Shown piece by piece: positions 41,362-51,087 of a DNA stretch of 64,000 nucleotides. The notes under the pieces were generated by a model, which made no database searches, had not been told where the DNA came from, and saw only the letters and a list, made by a program, of their open reading frames with translations. This DNA is from CBDCZY01 sp965224745 (GTDB taxonomy: Bacteria > Pseudomonadota > Gammaproteobacteria > Methylococcales > Methylomonadaceae). The position numbers were made by a program, and so were the translations under genes. The stretch is from the NCBI GenBank assembly GCA_965224745.1, contig CBDCZY010000002.1:1240001-1304000 (forward strand), in the 5' to 3' direction. Position 1 is the stretch's first letter. Every line of letters starts with the position of its first letter.

Positions 41362-44115
41362 ATGTCATCCCCAAATCGATCACAATTTATGGTGGGCATC
41401 GACCTGGGCACAACCCATACCGTGGTCGCTTACTGCCACTATGAAGCTGACCAGAATGCCATCAAACTATTCAAAATTGACCAACTCACCGCCCCTGGAG
41501 AAGTCGCTTCCCTTCCCCTATTACCTTCTGTTCGCTACCACCCCGCAGACGGTGAATTAGCTGAAGCTGACGTTTCTTTTTCTGCAACTGGCGATAAGGC
41601 CATCATCGGCCAGATGGCTCGTATGCTAGGCGCCAAAACAAAAGGGCGTACCATTCATAGCGCTAAAAGCTGGCTATCCCATACTGCCGCAGACCCTACT
41701 GCTGACATATTGCCCTGGGGCGCGGATCAAGCAACTCGCAAAATTTCCCCACTTGAAGCCAGTGCCAGTTATTTAAGCCACGTCAAAACGCAATGGACAC
41801 ATAAGTTTCCTGAAGCACCCTTAGAAAAACAAAACATCGTCATCACTGTGCCCGCATCCTTTGATGAAATAGCCCGGTCATTAACCTTGAAGGCGGCAGG
41901 CATGGCTGGGTTAAAAAACGTACGCCTACTGGAGGAGCCACAGGCCGTTTTTTATGATTGGCTAAGGCGTCACCAAGACCAATTGAAGCAAGCTCTGCAT
42001 GGCATCCGTTTGTTGTTAATTTGCGATATTGGAGGAGGTACCACCGATTTAACCTTAGTCAAAATTGAACACACCGACACTGAACCAAAACTCACCCGAA
42101 TTGGGGTAGGTGAACATTTAATGCTGGGTGGTGATAATGTCGATCTCGCAGTGGCTCATCTGGCGGAGAAAAGGCTCGCCAATCAACGTAAACTTTCAGC
42201 CGCTGATTTATCACAATTGGTCGAGCAATGCCGTATCGCCAAAGAAAAACTGCTAAAAGAAGACAGCTCTGCCACTATCAGCGTAACTATTTTAGGAGGA
42301 GGATCCAAACTTATAGGCGGCTCCAGAACGGTGCAATTAAGCAAAAAAGAAGTATGTGAAATTGCGCTTGATGGCTTCTTCCCACTCTCCTCATTGAGTG
42401 ATTTACCCAACAAGAAACGCAGCGGTGTAGTCGAATTCGGACTTCCTTATGCAACAGAACCCGCCATCAGCAAACATATTGCTGCTTTCCTGACGTTACA
42501 CCAGCAAGCATCTAAGCAAGCACTGGGAAACGAAAGCTTCATACCCGATGCAATTTTACTCAATGGCGGTCTGTTTAAAAGCCACCCCATAACTCAACGC
42601 GTGATAGAGCTGCTAAATCATTGGAGACCCAACAAAGACGCCGTGGTGCAGTTGGATAACATTCACCCGGAATTGGCTGTCGCATATGGTGCAGTTAGTT
42701 CCGCGCTGGCTCAAAAGAACAAAAAACTTAAAATAGGCGGTGGTTCCGCGAGAAGCTATTTCTTGCTCATTGATCAAGACGACACCGCACAACAGCATGG
42801 TATTTGCTTGCTGCCACGCGGCAGTGAAGAAGGTATTGAAATCGCTTTGCAAGAACGCCAGTTTTTGCTTCGTTTAGGACAGCCCGTTCGTTTTCATTTA
42901 GCCGCGAGCAGGGGTGATAAAACTTATCGGCCAGGAGAAATTATTGTGCTTGACGAAGAAAGTTTTCATTTTCTACCACCGCTTGCGGTGGTGCTGACAC
43001 AACAACAGAGCCAGCCAGAAACACCCGTACAATTAGTCATTGCATACACAGATATCGGCACCTTGAATATTCAGTGTGTCGCTACTAGCTCAGAACAGCA
43101 ACGATGGCATGTCGAATTTCCTATTAGAAAGAAAAAACCTTCGGATCATATCCATTCAAAGGAAACATTGCCCAGTGGTTTTGATGAAGCTGCTTTTGCC
43201 ATTCAGCAAGTCTTTGGCAAAAGCTCGAAACACGTTTCCCCGAAAGCCATTAAAACGCTAAGAGCACAATTGGAAAAACACCTTGGCTCACGAGAACAAT
43301 GGAACACAATGCTACTGCGAGCACTTTTCGATCTTCTTCAGGAAAACGTAAAATTTAGACGGAAAACAGCAGTCCATGAAAGAACCTGGTTTAGTTTAAG
43401 CGGCTATTGTCTGCGACCCGGCTTTGGCTTTCCATTAGACGATTGGCGGGTCAACCAGCTCTGGAAACTTTATCCACAGGGTGTACAGTACGTCCATGAA
43501 ACGCAAAACTGGACTGAATGGTGGACACTTTGGCGTAGAGTCGCAGGTGGCTTGGAAGAGTCTACTCAGTCCCAATTATTCGATGACATCTCCCGATTCC
43601 TAAACCCTGCTAAAGCAAGACAGGGTAACATTGCCAGCCAGGCCAAAAAACAAGGTTACGATGATATGGTTCGGCTAGGCGCAGTCTTAGAACGCCTACC
43701 AACCATTGACAAACAGGTCATGGGCGAGTGGCTCTTGATGCGTTTAAAAAAAGCATCGGAGCCTAAGCAAACCTGGTGGGCTATTGCCCGAATAGGCGCC
43801 AGGGTGCCTTTTCACGGTTCAACGCACCTGGTGGTCAACCCTAAAACAATCACTCCCTGGCTACAGCAAAGCCTTGTTGTTGATTGGCGGAAAGTCCCTC
43901 AAGCCGGCTTTGCTGCGACAATGATTGGTCGCATGAGCGGTGACAGAACATTGGATATTGACCCAGAAATAAGAACCCAAATTGTCAATAAACTTCAATC
44001 CAGCAAGTCACCCGCCACTTGGATTACCTTGGTCGAAACGGTAAAAACACTGGATACAACTGAAGAAAAACAGATTTTTGGTGAAGCGTTGCCACCGGGT
44101 TTGAAGCTGTTATAA
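41362..44115 (+). CDS. Hsp70-family protein with long C-terminal domain (second of pair)
   Basis: 917 residues. The ATPase part matches the preceding gene: MVGIDLGTTHTVVAYCHYE, ICDIGGGTTDLTLVKIEHTD, LMLGGDNVDLAVA, DAILLNGGLFKSHPIT. After a substrate-like region comes a helical C-terminal domain of about 320 residues (about 600-917) with YCLRPGFGFPLDDWRVNQLW, WWTLWRRVAGGLEES, WLLMRLKKASEPKQTWWAIA, reminiscent of the DUF3731 tail found on such Hsp70 proteins. The pair probably works together with DUF2760; clients and co-chaperones are unknown. Confidence 0.88.
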   Translation: MSSPNRSQFMVGIDLGTTHTVVAYCHYEADQNAIKLFKIDQLTAPGEVASLPLLPSVRYHPADGELAEADVSFSATGDKAIIGQMARMLGAKTKGRTIHSAKSWLSHTAADPTADILPWGADQATRKISPLEASASYLSHVKTQWTHKFPEAPLEKQNIVITVPASFDEIARSLTLKAAGMAGLKNVRLLEEPQAVFYDWLRRHQDQLKQALHGIRLLLICDIGGGTTDLTLVKIEHTDTEPKLTRIGVGEHLMLGGDNVDLAVAHLAEKRLANQRKLSAADLSQLVEQCRIAKEKLLKEDSSATISVTILGGGSKLIGGSRTVQLSKKEVCEIALDGFFPLSSLSDLPNKKRSGVVEFGLPYATEPAISKHIAAFLTLHQQASKQALGNESFIPDAILLNGGLFKSHPITQRVIELLNHWRPNKDAVVQLDNIHPELAVAYGAVSSALAQKNKKLKIGGGSARSYFLLIDQDDTAQQHGICLLPRGSEEGIEIALQERQFLLRLGQPVRFHLAASRGDKTYRPGEIIVLDEESFHFLPPLAVVLTQQQSQPETPVQLVIAYTDIGTLNIQCVATSSEQQRWHVEFPIRKKKPSDHIHSKETLPSGFDEAAFAIQQVFGKSSKHVSPKAIKTLRAQLEKHLGSREQWNTMLLRALFDLLQENVKFRRKTAVHERTWFSLSGYCLRPGFGFPLDDWRVNQLWKLYPQGVQYVHETQNWTEWWTLWRRVAGGLEESTQSQLFDDISRFLNPAKARQGNIASQAKKQGYDDMVRLGAVLERLPTIDKQVMGEWLLMRLKKASEPKQTWWAIARIGARVPFHGSTHLVVNPKTITPWLQQSLVVDWRKVPQAGFAATMIGRMSGDRTLDIDPEIRTQIVNKLQSSKSPATWITLVETVKTLDTTEEKQIFGEALPPGLKLL

Positions 44116-44349
44116 AACGAGTTCAATCAGCTTGCTTGCTCGAGCCACCTCCAGATTTATTTAAATCAAACCATTGGCCTTAATAATCAACCAATCAAGT
44201 CAGATCGGCACTGTTACATAGTTTGCTGTTGTGTGTTTTTTGGTTTTGTAGTAGTTTGTAAGTGAAGAAAAAGAGCTGCCGTGGATAACAAGAATCAAAA
44301 TCCAGAGCAGGCGCTTATATAATATTTTTGACATTACTTGGGGGAGAAA

Positions 44350-44553
44350 ATGGTAGATATATCGGTTAAATCGATACTTAATTACGTGATCGACTGGGTA
44401 CAGGAACGGATAAACGAGAGGACTTCCTGGGATGGATTAACTATCATTATCATCAGCATCGTAGCTTTAATTGCTACGCCTTTAGTTAAGTACGCAGCAT
44501 GGATAGGTTTACTTTATGGTGGCTGGACAATTTGGAAAAGAGAAAAAAAGTAA
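44350..44553 (+). CDS. Small single-span membrane protein
   Basis: 67 residues from ATG 44350 with GGGGGAG just ahead (TTG 44338 is an alternative start). An N-terminal amphipathic segment (SVKSILNYVIDWVQERINER) precedes one or two hydrophobic helices (LTIIIISIVALIATPLV, AAWIGLLYGGWTIW) and a basic tail KREKK. No family recognised. It stands alone between the Hsp70 operon and the yaiI-like gene. Confidence 0.6.
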   Translation: MVDISVKSILNYVIDWVQERINERTSWDGLTIIIISIVALIATPLVKYAAWIGLLYGGWTIWKREKK

Positions 44554-44661
44554 CAGTCCTGGATACAAGACAAAAGCGCATAACCCAATAAATTTGGATA
44601 TCGAGCCAACATGCTCTTTAAACACACCAAAAAAATTTTATACTTTGTGATACAGCCAATG

Positions 44662-45117
44662 TTATTTACCCTTCACATGATCGCATAAAAGTTTGTCGAG
44701 CTGATTTGCAAAGGATTGTCGATCACTTTTATTCAATGCGGCCGGACCGCCAGTTTGAATACCACTGGTTCGCAACGAATCCATAAAGTCCCTCATATTA
44801 AGAGACTCTTTAATATTCTCAGTGGTATACAATTCACCTCGGTGATTAAGTGCCACCCCTCCTTTTTCGATAGCCTCTGCCGCCAGCGGGATATCGCCGG
44901 TGATAACAAGATCACCCTCAAGCAGTCTCAGTACAATCTCATTATCAGCAACATCAAAACCCCGTGCTACTTGAATAAATTTAAGATGGCGTGAAGGTGG
45001 AATGTTAATAAACTGATTGGCGACAAAGGTCACCAATACACCCGTGCGTTCAGCAGCTCGATACAAAATATCTCTGATGACAACAGGACAGGCATCAGCA
45101 TCGACCCAAATTTTCAT
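44662..45117 (-). CDS. YaiI/YqxD-family protein (DUF188)
   Basis: 151 residues. The family start MKIWVDADACPVVIRDILYR, then VTFVANQ, LEGDLVITGDIPLAAEAIEK and GGVALNHRGELYT are diagnostic of YaiI/YqxD, a PIN-like domain of unknown function with conserved acidic residues (DADACP, TGDIPLA). Length is normal. It is monocistronic. Confidence 0.93.
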   Translation of the reverse strand: MKIWVDADACPVVIRDILYRAAERTGVLVTFVANQFINIPPSRHLKFIQVARGFDVADNEIVLRLLEGDLVITGDIPLAAEAIEKGGVALNHRGELYTTENIKESLNMRDFMDSLRTSGIQTGGPAALNKSDRQSFANQLDKLLCDHVKGK

Positions 45118-45262
45118 TAGCCTAAACTCCTTCAGCTCGTGGGATTTACTTTAACGGACGGCAACCTGTTTGTTATCGCTAAACTTTGTATTGGATAACC
45201 TTACTTTGGCCAGCGAAAGTATCTGAGCACCAAAGATTATAGAAAAGTGTAGCGACAGAAAG

Positions 45263-46222
45263 TCAGCCTACATCGTCTTCTTCTTTGTTTTTATTTTTGA
45301 TTTGAGTCGTATAAAAAACATAGCCCAAAACACCTGCTATTAATACACCAAATAAATAAGGTAGCTTGCCTGCAACATCTGCTGGTTTATTGTCATCAGG
45401 AAACTTGAATTTTGTAAGAACACCAAGACTTGGATCATTAATATCTATTGTTATCGAGTTAGCAGAAAGTCCTAAGAGCTGAACTTCACCCCCATCGAAT
45501 GGCTTGTAGTTTCTTGAATTTGATTCTACGTAATTAGGATAGATAGAACTCGTACTAAACTTGGCTTTACCACTTAAAGCTTGGGCGAGATCTTTTTCTA
45601 TTTCCTGAGTGGTTTTACCATCAGTTTTTATTTCAATCGATTTGCCATTATCTATTTGAACCTTTACTGTACCTCCGGTGGCTTTTTTTGCCTGGTCTGG
45701 TGCAGGATCAACGAGATATTCGACTACCATGGAATAAACAATATCTATTGATACTCCTTTAAGAACTGAACTAAAGTTTTTGTTGGGCAAATTGTAACTT
45801 AACGCCTGGTTGGAATAATCTCTGAAAGTAGCATTGGTAAATGCATAGCCTTCTCTGCTACTAACCAGCACTTCGGCTTTGCCCTGCTGCTGTTCAGCTA
45901 TCGCTCCTCTATCACTTGGCAACTCATTCTCTAAGGCATCATTTAGAGCAACTTCAAGCTTACGAGCCGCTTCAACATCTGTCGTCGGTTTTACCTGGTC
46001 GGCACCGTGTATAAAGGCCAACCCATTTGCTCTATGAGAAAAACCGCTACCTTTTCGCCAGGCAACCATATAAGAAAATAAAGATTGACCTTTTTTTTTG
46101 GGCGTGCTGGTCAGTACCCGTATCTGATCTTGACCAGTCGATTGCGCAAAAGGGATGCTCGGTAGGGTCAACACTGATATGAAAACAATAGCTGAACTGA
46201 TAATGTTGAAATTCTTTTTCAT
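45263..46222 (-). CDS. Exported, C-terminally membrane-anchored protein of unknown function
   Basis: 319 residues. A signal peptide (IISSAIVFISVLTLPSIPFA-QST) and one C-terminal helix (LPYLFGVLIAGVLGYVFYTT) with a charged tail (QIKNKNKEEDDVG) place the body (about 240 residues) in the periplasm. The body has charged, Lys/Asp-rich stretches (PDQAKKATGGTVKVQIDNGK, SIEIKTDGKTTQEIEKDL). I recognise no family. The 138-bp gap before the yaiI-like gene and the Lys-rich small protein gene upstream give no functional link. Confidence 0.65.
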   Translation of the reverse strand: MKKNFNIISSAIVFISVLTLPSIPFAQSTGQDQIRVLTSTPKKKGQSLFSYMVAWRKGSGFSHRANGLAFIHGADQVKPTTDVEAARKLEVALNDALENELPSDRGAIAEQQQGKAEVLVSSREGYAFTNATFRDYSNQALSYNLPNKNFSSVLKGVSIDIVYSMVVEYLVDPAPDQAKKATGGTVKVQIDNGKSIEIKTDGKTTQEIEKDLAQALSGKAKFSTSSIYPNYVESNSRNYKPFDGGEVQLLGLSANSITIDINDPSLGVLTKFKFPDDNKPADVAGKLPYLFGVLIAGVLGYVFYTTQIKNKNKEEDDVG

Positions 46223-46499
46223 CGATTCTAACCTTCTAAAATGTTAATAAATGGCCCATCATTGATTAACCAAAAATGATCGGACTATAGTAAATTTATT
46301 TCGAAGCCTAAACTGTTAGCCTGCTGGATAAATGCGCATTACTGCTCTTATTAACGGCTTCAGTTCTAGCAAGAGTATTGTACTCTAGTAGAAGAATGCG
46401 CTGGAAATCTTTAATTACTAATCCTTTTCCCGCTCACGAATGCGGAATTTATATTGAATAAAACGAAATTATCCAGAAGCGGATGCTCTTCGATTTGAG

Positions 46500-46688
46500 C
46501 TAAACAACCTTTTTTAAGGCTTTTTTAGCAACTTTTTTTGCGGTTTTTTTGTTACTGGGCTTTTTCTTGATGACAAATTTTATCACTTTTTTAAGGATAG
46601 AGGGTGCTTTTTTCTGAGTAATGATTTTTTTAGCCACTACTTTCTTAGCCACTTTTTTAACAGCTTGTTTCTTAATTACTTTGGGCAT
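46500..46688 (-). CDS. Small Lys-rich histone H1-like protein
   Basis: 62 residues from ATG 46688 (GAGG 8 bases ahead). The composition is extreme: Lys, Ala and Val make up most of the chain, with repeated K-K-V-A/V and A-K-K motifs (VKKVAKKVVAKKI, TAKKVAKKALKKVV). Such proteins bind DNA through the positive tail, like the C-terminal domain of histone H1 or bacterial AlgP/HctB-type proteins. There is no globular domain, so function is inferred from composition alone. Confidence 0.6.
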   Translation of the reverse strand: MPKVIKKQAVKKVAKKVVAKKIITQKKAPSILKKVIKFVIKKKPSNKKTAKKVAKKALKKVV

Positions 46689-47232
46689 AACTGTATCCTC
46701 ATTCAAATTGAAGTAAAAATGTTTCTTAATACTATATTTTATTTTTATAAAAAAAGTAATGATTGTTTATATTTATTCAGGTATCTCGCTACCTTCCGTA
46801 GATAGTGCAATATAACTTCCTTAGAATTTATAAAACTCCTTCTGAATGCAGATATCTTTCCAACTTCAGTAAACTCAAAACCGGGAAAAAAATATTCAAC
46901 CGTCGACAAGAAAGAAGTACTGAATACCATTTAGTGTTACGGCACCTTGTTTGCTAGCATACATAATGGATCTAGACTATCAATCAGTCAATGAAACTCG
47001 AGGCAAAAACATAGAGAACGCGGGATTTGCTAAGAAAAAATTACTTCTTCAAACATTCGGAAAATGGATGCTCTCAAAGCCAACACACACAACACCACAC
47101 CCCTTCTAGCGAAAAGGATGCGGCGGTGCTGAGTCAGTTTTTGAGGTGTAACCAGGTCAACTAAAGGCTTTTAGCTTTGATTTACCATCGAAGTATGAAT
47201 ATACTTCAGTAACAAAAAAAGAAGCCGTTGGG
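46689..47232. other. Intergenic region between the Lys-rich gene and the small exported protein
   Basis: About 540 bp. A frame at 46745-46930 (minus) is not supported by any feature and I do not call it. It should hold the promoter of the Lys-rich gene. I see no stable hairpins or repeats. Confidence 0.45.
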
Positions 47233-47622
47233 CTACTTTTTCTTAAAATAGTAGATGTCGCCATACTTGGATTTCAGAGTCAAGTGACTGTCATCAACTT
47301 CCACCAGCGAAAATATCTCAAATTTGTTGGGTCTGCCCAATAAGGAAATCTTAAGTTTTCCATCTTCTACTTTGTAATCCACCGGAGGCTGGTCAAAATA
47401 AGTTCCTTGACGCGGTATGTGGCTTATAGTGGCCTTTCCGCCCTTGAACATCCAGGTATCTTCTCGCTTAATGGTTTCTTTAGAAGTCATGGATGGTTTG
47501 GTGTAATCAAGCTTCCAGTTACCTTCTACTTGTGCACTATTTTCTAAAGCAGCTTCAGCATAGACATTGCTAGCGAATACTGAAAATACTAATAAAATAA
47601 GGGCGAAATTAACTTTTGTCAT
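47233..47622 (-). CDS. Small exported protein, possible lipocalin-like fold
   Basis: 129 residues from ATG 47622 (GAGG 8 bases ahead; the TTG 27 bases upstream has no ribosome site). Signal peptide FALILLVFSVFASNVYA. The mature part begins EGNWKLDYTKPSMTSKETIK and continues in beta-strand-like segments (DTWMFKGGKATISHIPRQGT, DYKVEDGKLKISLLG, EDSHLT-like end). The 'G.W.LD' start and a final 'DIYYFKKK' recall lipocalin-like/META-like small periplasmic proteins, but the match is loose. Confidence 0.6.
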   Translation of the reverse strand: MTKVNFALILLVFSVFASNVYAEAALENSAQVEGNWKLDYTKPSMTSKETIKREDTWMFKGGKATISHIPRQGTYFDQPPVDYKVEDGKLKISLLGRPNKFEIFSLVEVDDSHLTLKSKYGDIYYFKKK

Positions 47623-48201
47623 ACTATTTCCTCTCTTTAAATAAAACACAATATACCTCTATCATACTACCTGCAGTGGTTGTTTTCATATAAATTGCAA
47701 TTCTCACACTAGGAGCAAGAATTTAATAGTTCTACAACTAAAAAAACAGTTTACTAGTGACCTTTCCCACTCGCTTAGAGAACCAACTCAGGCTTTAACA
47801 AAAATTGAATAATAAAAGGCAACTCTCCTAACGCTGTGGCTTGCACTCGGGGATTCCACCCAACATGTATTTTGCAGCAAAAGTACGGCCTTCAAGTGCT
47901 GGGGTCTCGCTTTGAGAAACGAATTTCTTGCTCACTTGTTGGGTGAGCGACTTTGGGAGGTAGAACTATGGTAATTCCTTATGTTCTCTGACGTAGAGAT
48001 TATATGGGTTTTTTTAATCGCAGCTTTTAGGTTCAAGCACGTCATTCCAGCAGGGATTGCCAAATCCAAGCTCAAGAAAAGGTTTAACTACCCATGGCTC
48101 AGGATACACGTTTGCAGGCGGGTATGACGAGTTTGTAGAATAATCTGACAAAGTAGAACTTAACTGAACCGTCTAATGAATTAAAGAATTCAGCCAATCA
48201 G
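47623..48201. other. Intergenic region with paired hairpins and a palindromic repeat
   Basis: About 580 bp without a gene. It carries an inverted pair CACCCAACA (47857-47865) / TGTTGGGTG (47937-47945), a nested hairpin GCTCAC/GTGAGC (47930-47948), and the CGTCAT-type palindromic unit at 48039-48130. The first group could be a structured transcript. Confidence 0.4.
48039..48130. repeat. CGTCATTCC-type palindromic intergenic repeat
   Basis: The left side begins ACGTCATTCCAGCAGGGAT and the right end reads GCAGGCGGGTATGACGA, an imperfect inverted repeat of about 92 bp. Its ends resemble the CGTCATTCCCGC-type repeats common in proteobacterial intergenic DNA. Only one copy is seen in the window. 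Confidence 0.5.
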
Positions 48202-51087
48202 TTAGTACTCATTAGCTGCCACCAAAGTATTTGTCTGAGCTTTTTGTTTGAGAAGCGCCGTAGTTTGCATCGCACCCAGCGGACGCCCCAGAAAATAACC
48301 TTGAACGATATTACAATGTTGCTTTTTTAGCAAATCATATTGATATTGGTTTTCCACACCTTCCGCCACCACGCCCAATCTCAAGCCATGAGCCATATCA
48401 ATGATCGCTTTAGTGATTGCACGACTGTCATCATTTTCATAGGACAGTTCATTAACAAAGGATTGATCAATTTTGATTTGATCTACTGGAATTTTCTGCA
48501 GGTAACTGAGAGATGAGTAACCGGTACCAAAATCATCAATAGCGATCTCGCCGCCCATGCAACGAAAACTTTCTAGTATTTCTATCGCACGATCAAAATC
48601 TTGCATCAACATACTTTCTGTTATTTCAAGCTTTATCTGTTTGGCTGCTATTTTGTTGGCTGAGATACAGCGTTGCAAAATCGAAATAACATCCTGGTTT
48701 GCGAATTGTTTTGGCGATAAATTGATTGAGATCTGAACTGGCGGAATACCATGAGCTTGCCATTGACTGGCTTGTCGACAAGCATCCTCTATAACCAACT
48801 CTCCCAACGGCAGTATCAACCCTGATTCCTCTGCCAGTGGGATAAAAGTGTCCGGAGCAATACAACTACCATCCTCAAGCTTCCAGCGAAGCAATGCTTC
48901 CAGGCCTATGGTTCGCCCTGAATTCATATCAACCAAAGGCTGATAAAACAATTCCAATTCCCTTTTTTCTATTGCGCAACGCAGATCACCTTCCATTTTG
49001 ATGCGCTTCACCATACGTTGGTTCATTGCCGCTTCAAAAAATTGAAAATTATTGCGGCCGCATTCCTTCGCTCTATACATTGCAGTATCTGCATTTTTTA
49101 AGAGCGTTTCAACCTTCTTACCATCCCTTGGATATATGCTGATACCAATACTACTTGTGATATAAGCATTTTGTTCATTTAGAGAAAACGGGTGAGCGAG
49201 AGCGACCAAGATCTTTTGTGCTATTAAGGCCACATCGCCTGAGTTAACTATGTTTTCTAATACGATAACGAACTCATCACCACCTAGCCTTGCCAAAGTA
49301 TCTTTTTTTCGAACACAAGAGCCTAATCGCCAAGCCACTCTCCTAATCAGCTCATCACCACCGGCATGTCCAAACGCATCATTGATTTTCTTAAAGCCAT
49401 CCAGATCAATAAATAATGCTGCAATCTTTTCATCCCCTCTTTGCGCCCGAGCTATAGCATGTTTAAGCCGGTCGCGTAATAATGCCCGATTAGGGAGACG
49501 AGTCAATACATCATGGCTCGCCTGGTAGGTCATTCGGCTGAGAATTTTTTCTGTTTCACTCACGTCGCTGATGGCTAATACCAAACCCTCTGCTCGGCCA
49601 GTGCGCTCTTTAATAACGCCAAACGAAGTTCTGATAGTAAATTCAGTACCAAATCGGTTAACAATGACTCGTTGCTGACCTGAATTTAACTTTAAGTGAT
49701 CAAAACCACTATTTAATTCAAAAGGAACGATTTTTGATGACCCCGAATCCACTGGGTTAAAAATGTTTTCTAAATGCATGCCACGGGCTTCCTCTAACCG
49801 ATACCCCGTTAGATTCTCTGCGACTGGGTTTAAATACTCAATGCGACCTTTATTGTCGGTTGATATAATACCGTCTGCAATGGCGCTGACGGTGACTTCA
49901 ATACGTTTTTTTTCGTTAAAAAGCTGCTTGACTAATGACTCTAAACGAAACCAGCTCCACAGCACAAAGCTCAGCACGACAACCAACATCGGTGATAGTG
50001 GCGAATACCAATAATTCAGCAATTTCAAAAGCAGGGAGCTAAGCATAAACGCCGATAATGCTATTAAAGCGGCGCTAAACAGCGATTGACTAGGTTTTTC
50101 TTGAGAAAAACAAAATAATGGCAAACCGATCCAAAGAGCCATCAAAAATACTGTCCAGCCAAATGGCAAGGATTTAATTGCAGCACCTCTTAGCAGAGTG
50201 TCCAGTACAGTGGCATGAAATTCTGCGCCTGTCATTGCTCTGGAGGAACCCGCTACCGGCGTTGGAATATTATTTTTTAGCGCTGTGGCGGTAACCCCAA
50301 TAAGAATGAATTTATTCTTTAGGCTTGCCAAAACTGCATCATCATTCAGTACTTGGTAAAAAGGAATTCGTTTAATATGCCCTGGCGGCCCTGCAAAAGG
50401 GAGTAACACCTTGTAATCCCTAACCCAGTTTTCTGGCAAAGCTTGCTGCAACCAAGGGTTCCGCTCACCGGGTAAATCATTAATTTGGATACCCCCAACT
50501 TCAGCCAAAGCTAACCCTAAGGTTGGCCAGCGTGCATTCCCTATACCACTTTTTAAAAAAACTGAACGAACCAACCCATCGGAGTCAGGCTCAACTTCAA
50601 CTTGGGCTAGTTTTGCAGCGGCGTCAGATAACTTTGGTGTAGGCGTAATTATTCGTTGTTTTGCATTTGTTTTGTTTAAGCTGTAGATGATCGGTAAAAC
50701 AACTTTTGCATTTTTTTTGATGCGATCAGCAAAAGCAATATCACTAGCAGGATCTTCTAAACTATTTTCTGCAAAAACGATATCAAAGGCGACCCCTTTA
50801 ACACCCGCTTCTGTCAATCGTTCTATCAAACCAGCATGCAACCAGCGCGACCAAGGCCAGCGTCCTAAATGACTAATGCTTTCATCATCAATCGCAACAA
50901 TCACAATATCTTCTGGAGGCTCGTGGTATAAAACTCTGGAATAGACGTCGTAAAGAGCTCTGTCCCAGCGGACTAAAACACCAGAATAGGAAATAGTCAA
51001 TACGACAAACAATAGTATAACAACCAGAATAAGCCGTTCTAAATTAAATGACGTTATGGATTCTGAGAACCGCCGTGAATGCCTCAT
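48202..51087 (-). CDS. CHASE2-PAS-GGDEF-EAL membrane signalling protein (c-di-GMP turnover)
   Basis: 961 residues. Helix 1 (about 17-40), an extracytoplasmic CHASE2 domain (about 45-310: DIVIVAIDDESISHLGRWPW, GVKGVAFDIVFAE), then three helices (about 310-385), PAS (about 395-520), GGDEF near residue 603 (LARLGGDEFVIVLE, with an RxxD I-site, RKKD, five residues ahead) and EAL from about 705 (GLEALLRWK near 727, later DDFGTGYSSLSYL, AEGVEN). Both active-site motifs are intact, so it could make or degrade c-di-GMP. It overlaps the LysM/FecR gene by 4 bp (ATGA). Confidence 0.92.
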   Translation of the reverse strand: MRHSRRFSESITSFNLERLILVVILLFVVLTISYSGVLVRWDRALYDVYSRVLYHEPPEDIVIVAIDDESISHLGRWPWSRWLHAGLIERLTEAGVKGVAFDIVFAENSLEDPASDIAFADRIKKNAKVVLPIIYSLNKTNAKQRIITPTPKLSDAAAKLAQVEVEPDSDGLVRSVFLKSGIGNARWPTLGLALAEVGGIQINDLPGERNPWLQQALPENWVRDYKVLLPFAGPPGHIKRIPFYQVLNDDAVLASLKNKFILIGVTATALKNNIPTPVAGSSRAMTGAEFHATVLDTLLRGAAIKSLPFGWTVFLMALWIGLPLFCFSQEKPSQSLFSAALIALSAFMLSSLLLKLLNYWYSPLSPMLVVVLSFVLWSWFRLESLVKQLFNEKKRIEVTVSAIADGIISTDNKGRIEYLNPVAENLTGYRLEEARGMHLENIFNPVDSGSSKIVPFELNSGFDHLKLNSGQQRVIVNRFGTEFTIRTSFGVIKERTGRAEGLVLAISDVSETEKILSRMTYQASHDVLTRLPNRALLRDRLKHAIARAQRGDEKIAALFIDLDGFKKINDAFGHAGGDELIRRVAWRLGSCVRKKDTLARLGGDEFVIVLENIVNSGDVALIAQKILVALAHPFSLNEQNAYITSSIGISIYPRDGKKVETLLKNADTAMYRAKECGRNNFQFFEAAMNQRMVKRIKMEGDLRCAIEKRELELFYQPLVDMNSGRTIGLEALLRWKLEDGSCIAPDTFIPLAEESGLILPLGELVIEDACRQASQWQAHGIPPVQISINLSPKQFANQDVISILQRCISANKIAAKQIKLEITESMLMQDFDRAIEILESFRCMGGEIAIDDFGTGYSSLSYLQKIPVDQIKIDQSFVNELSYENDDSRAITKAIIDMAHGLRLGVVAEGVENQYQYDLLKKQHCNIVQGYFLGRPLGAMQTTALLKQKAQTNTLVAANEY

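Noticed and set aside
46745..46930. 61-codon minus-strand frame between the Lys-rich and exported-protein genes
   Set aside because: No signal, domain or ribosome site; composition like AT-rich intergenic DNA.
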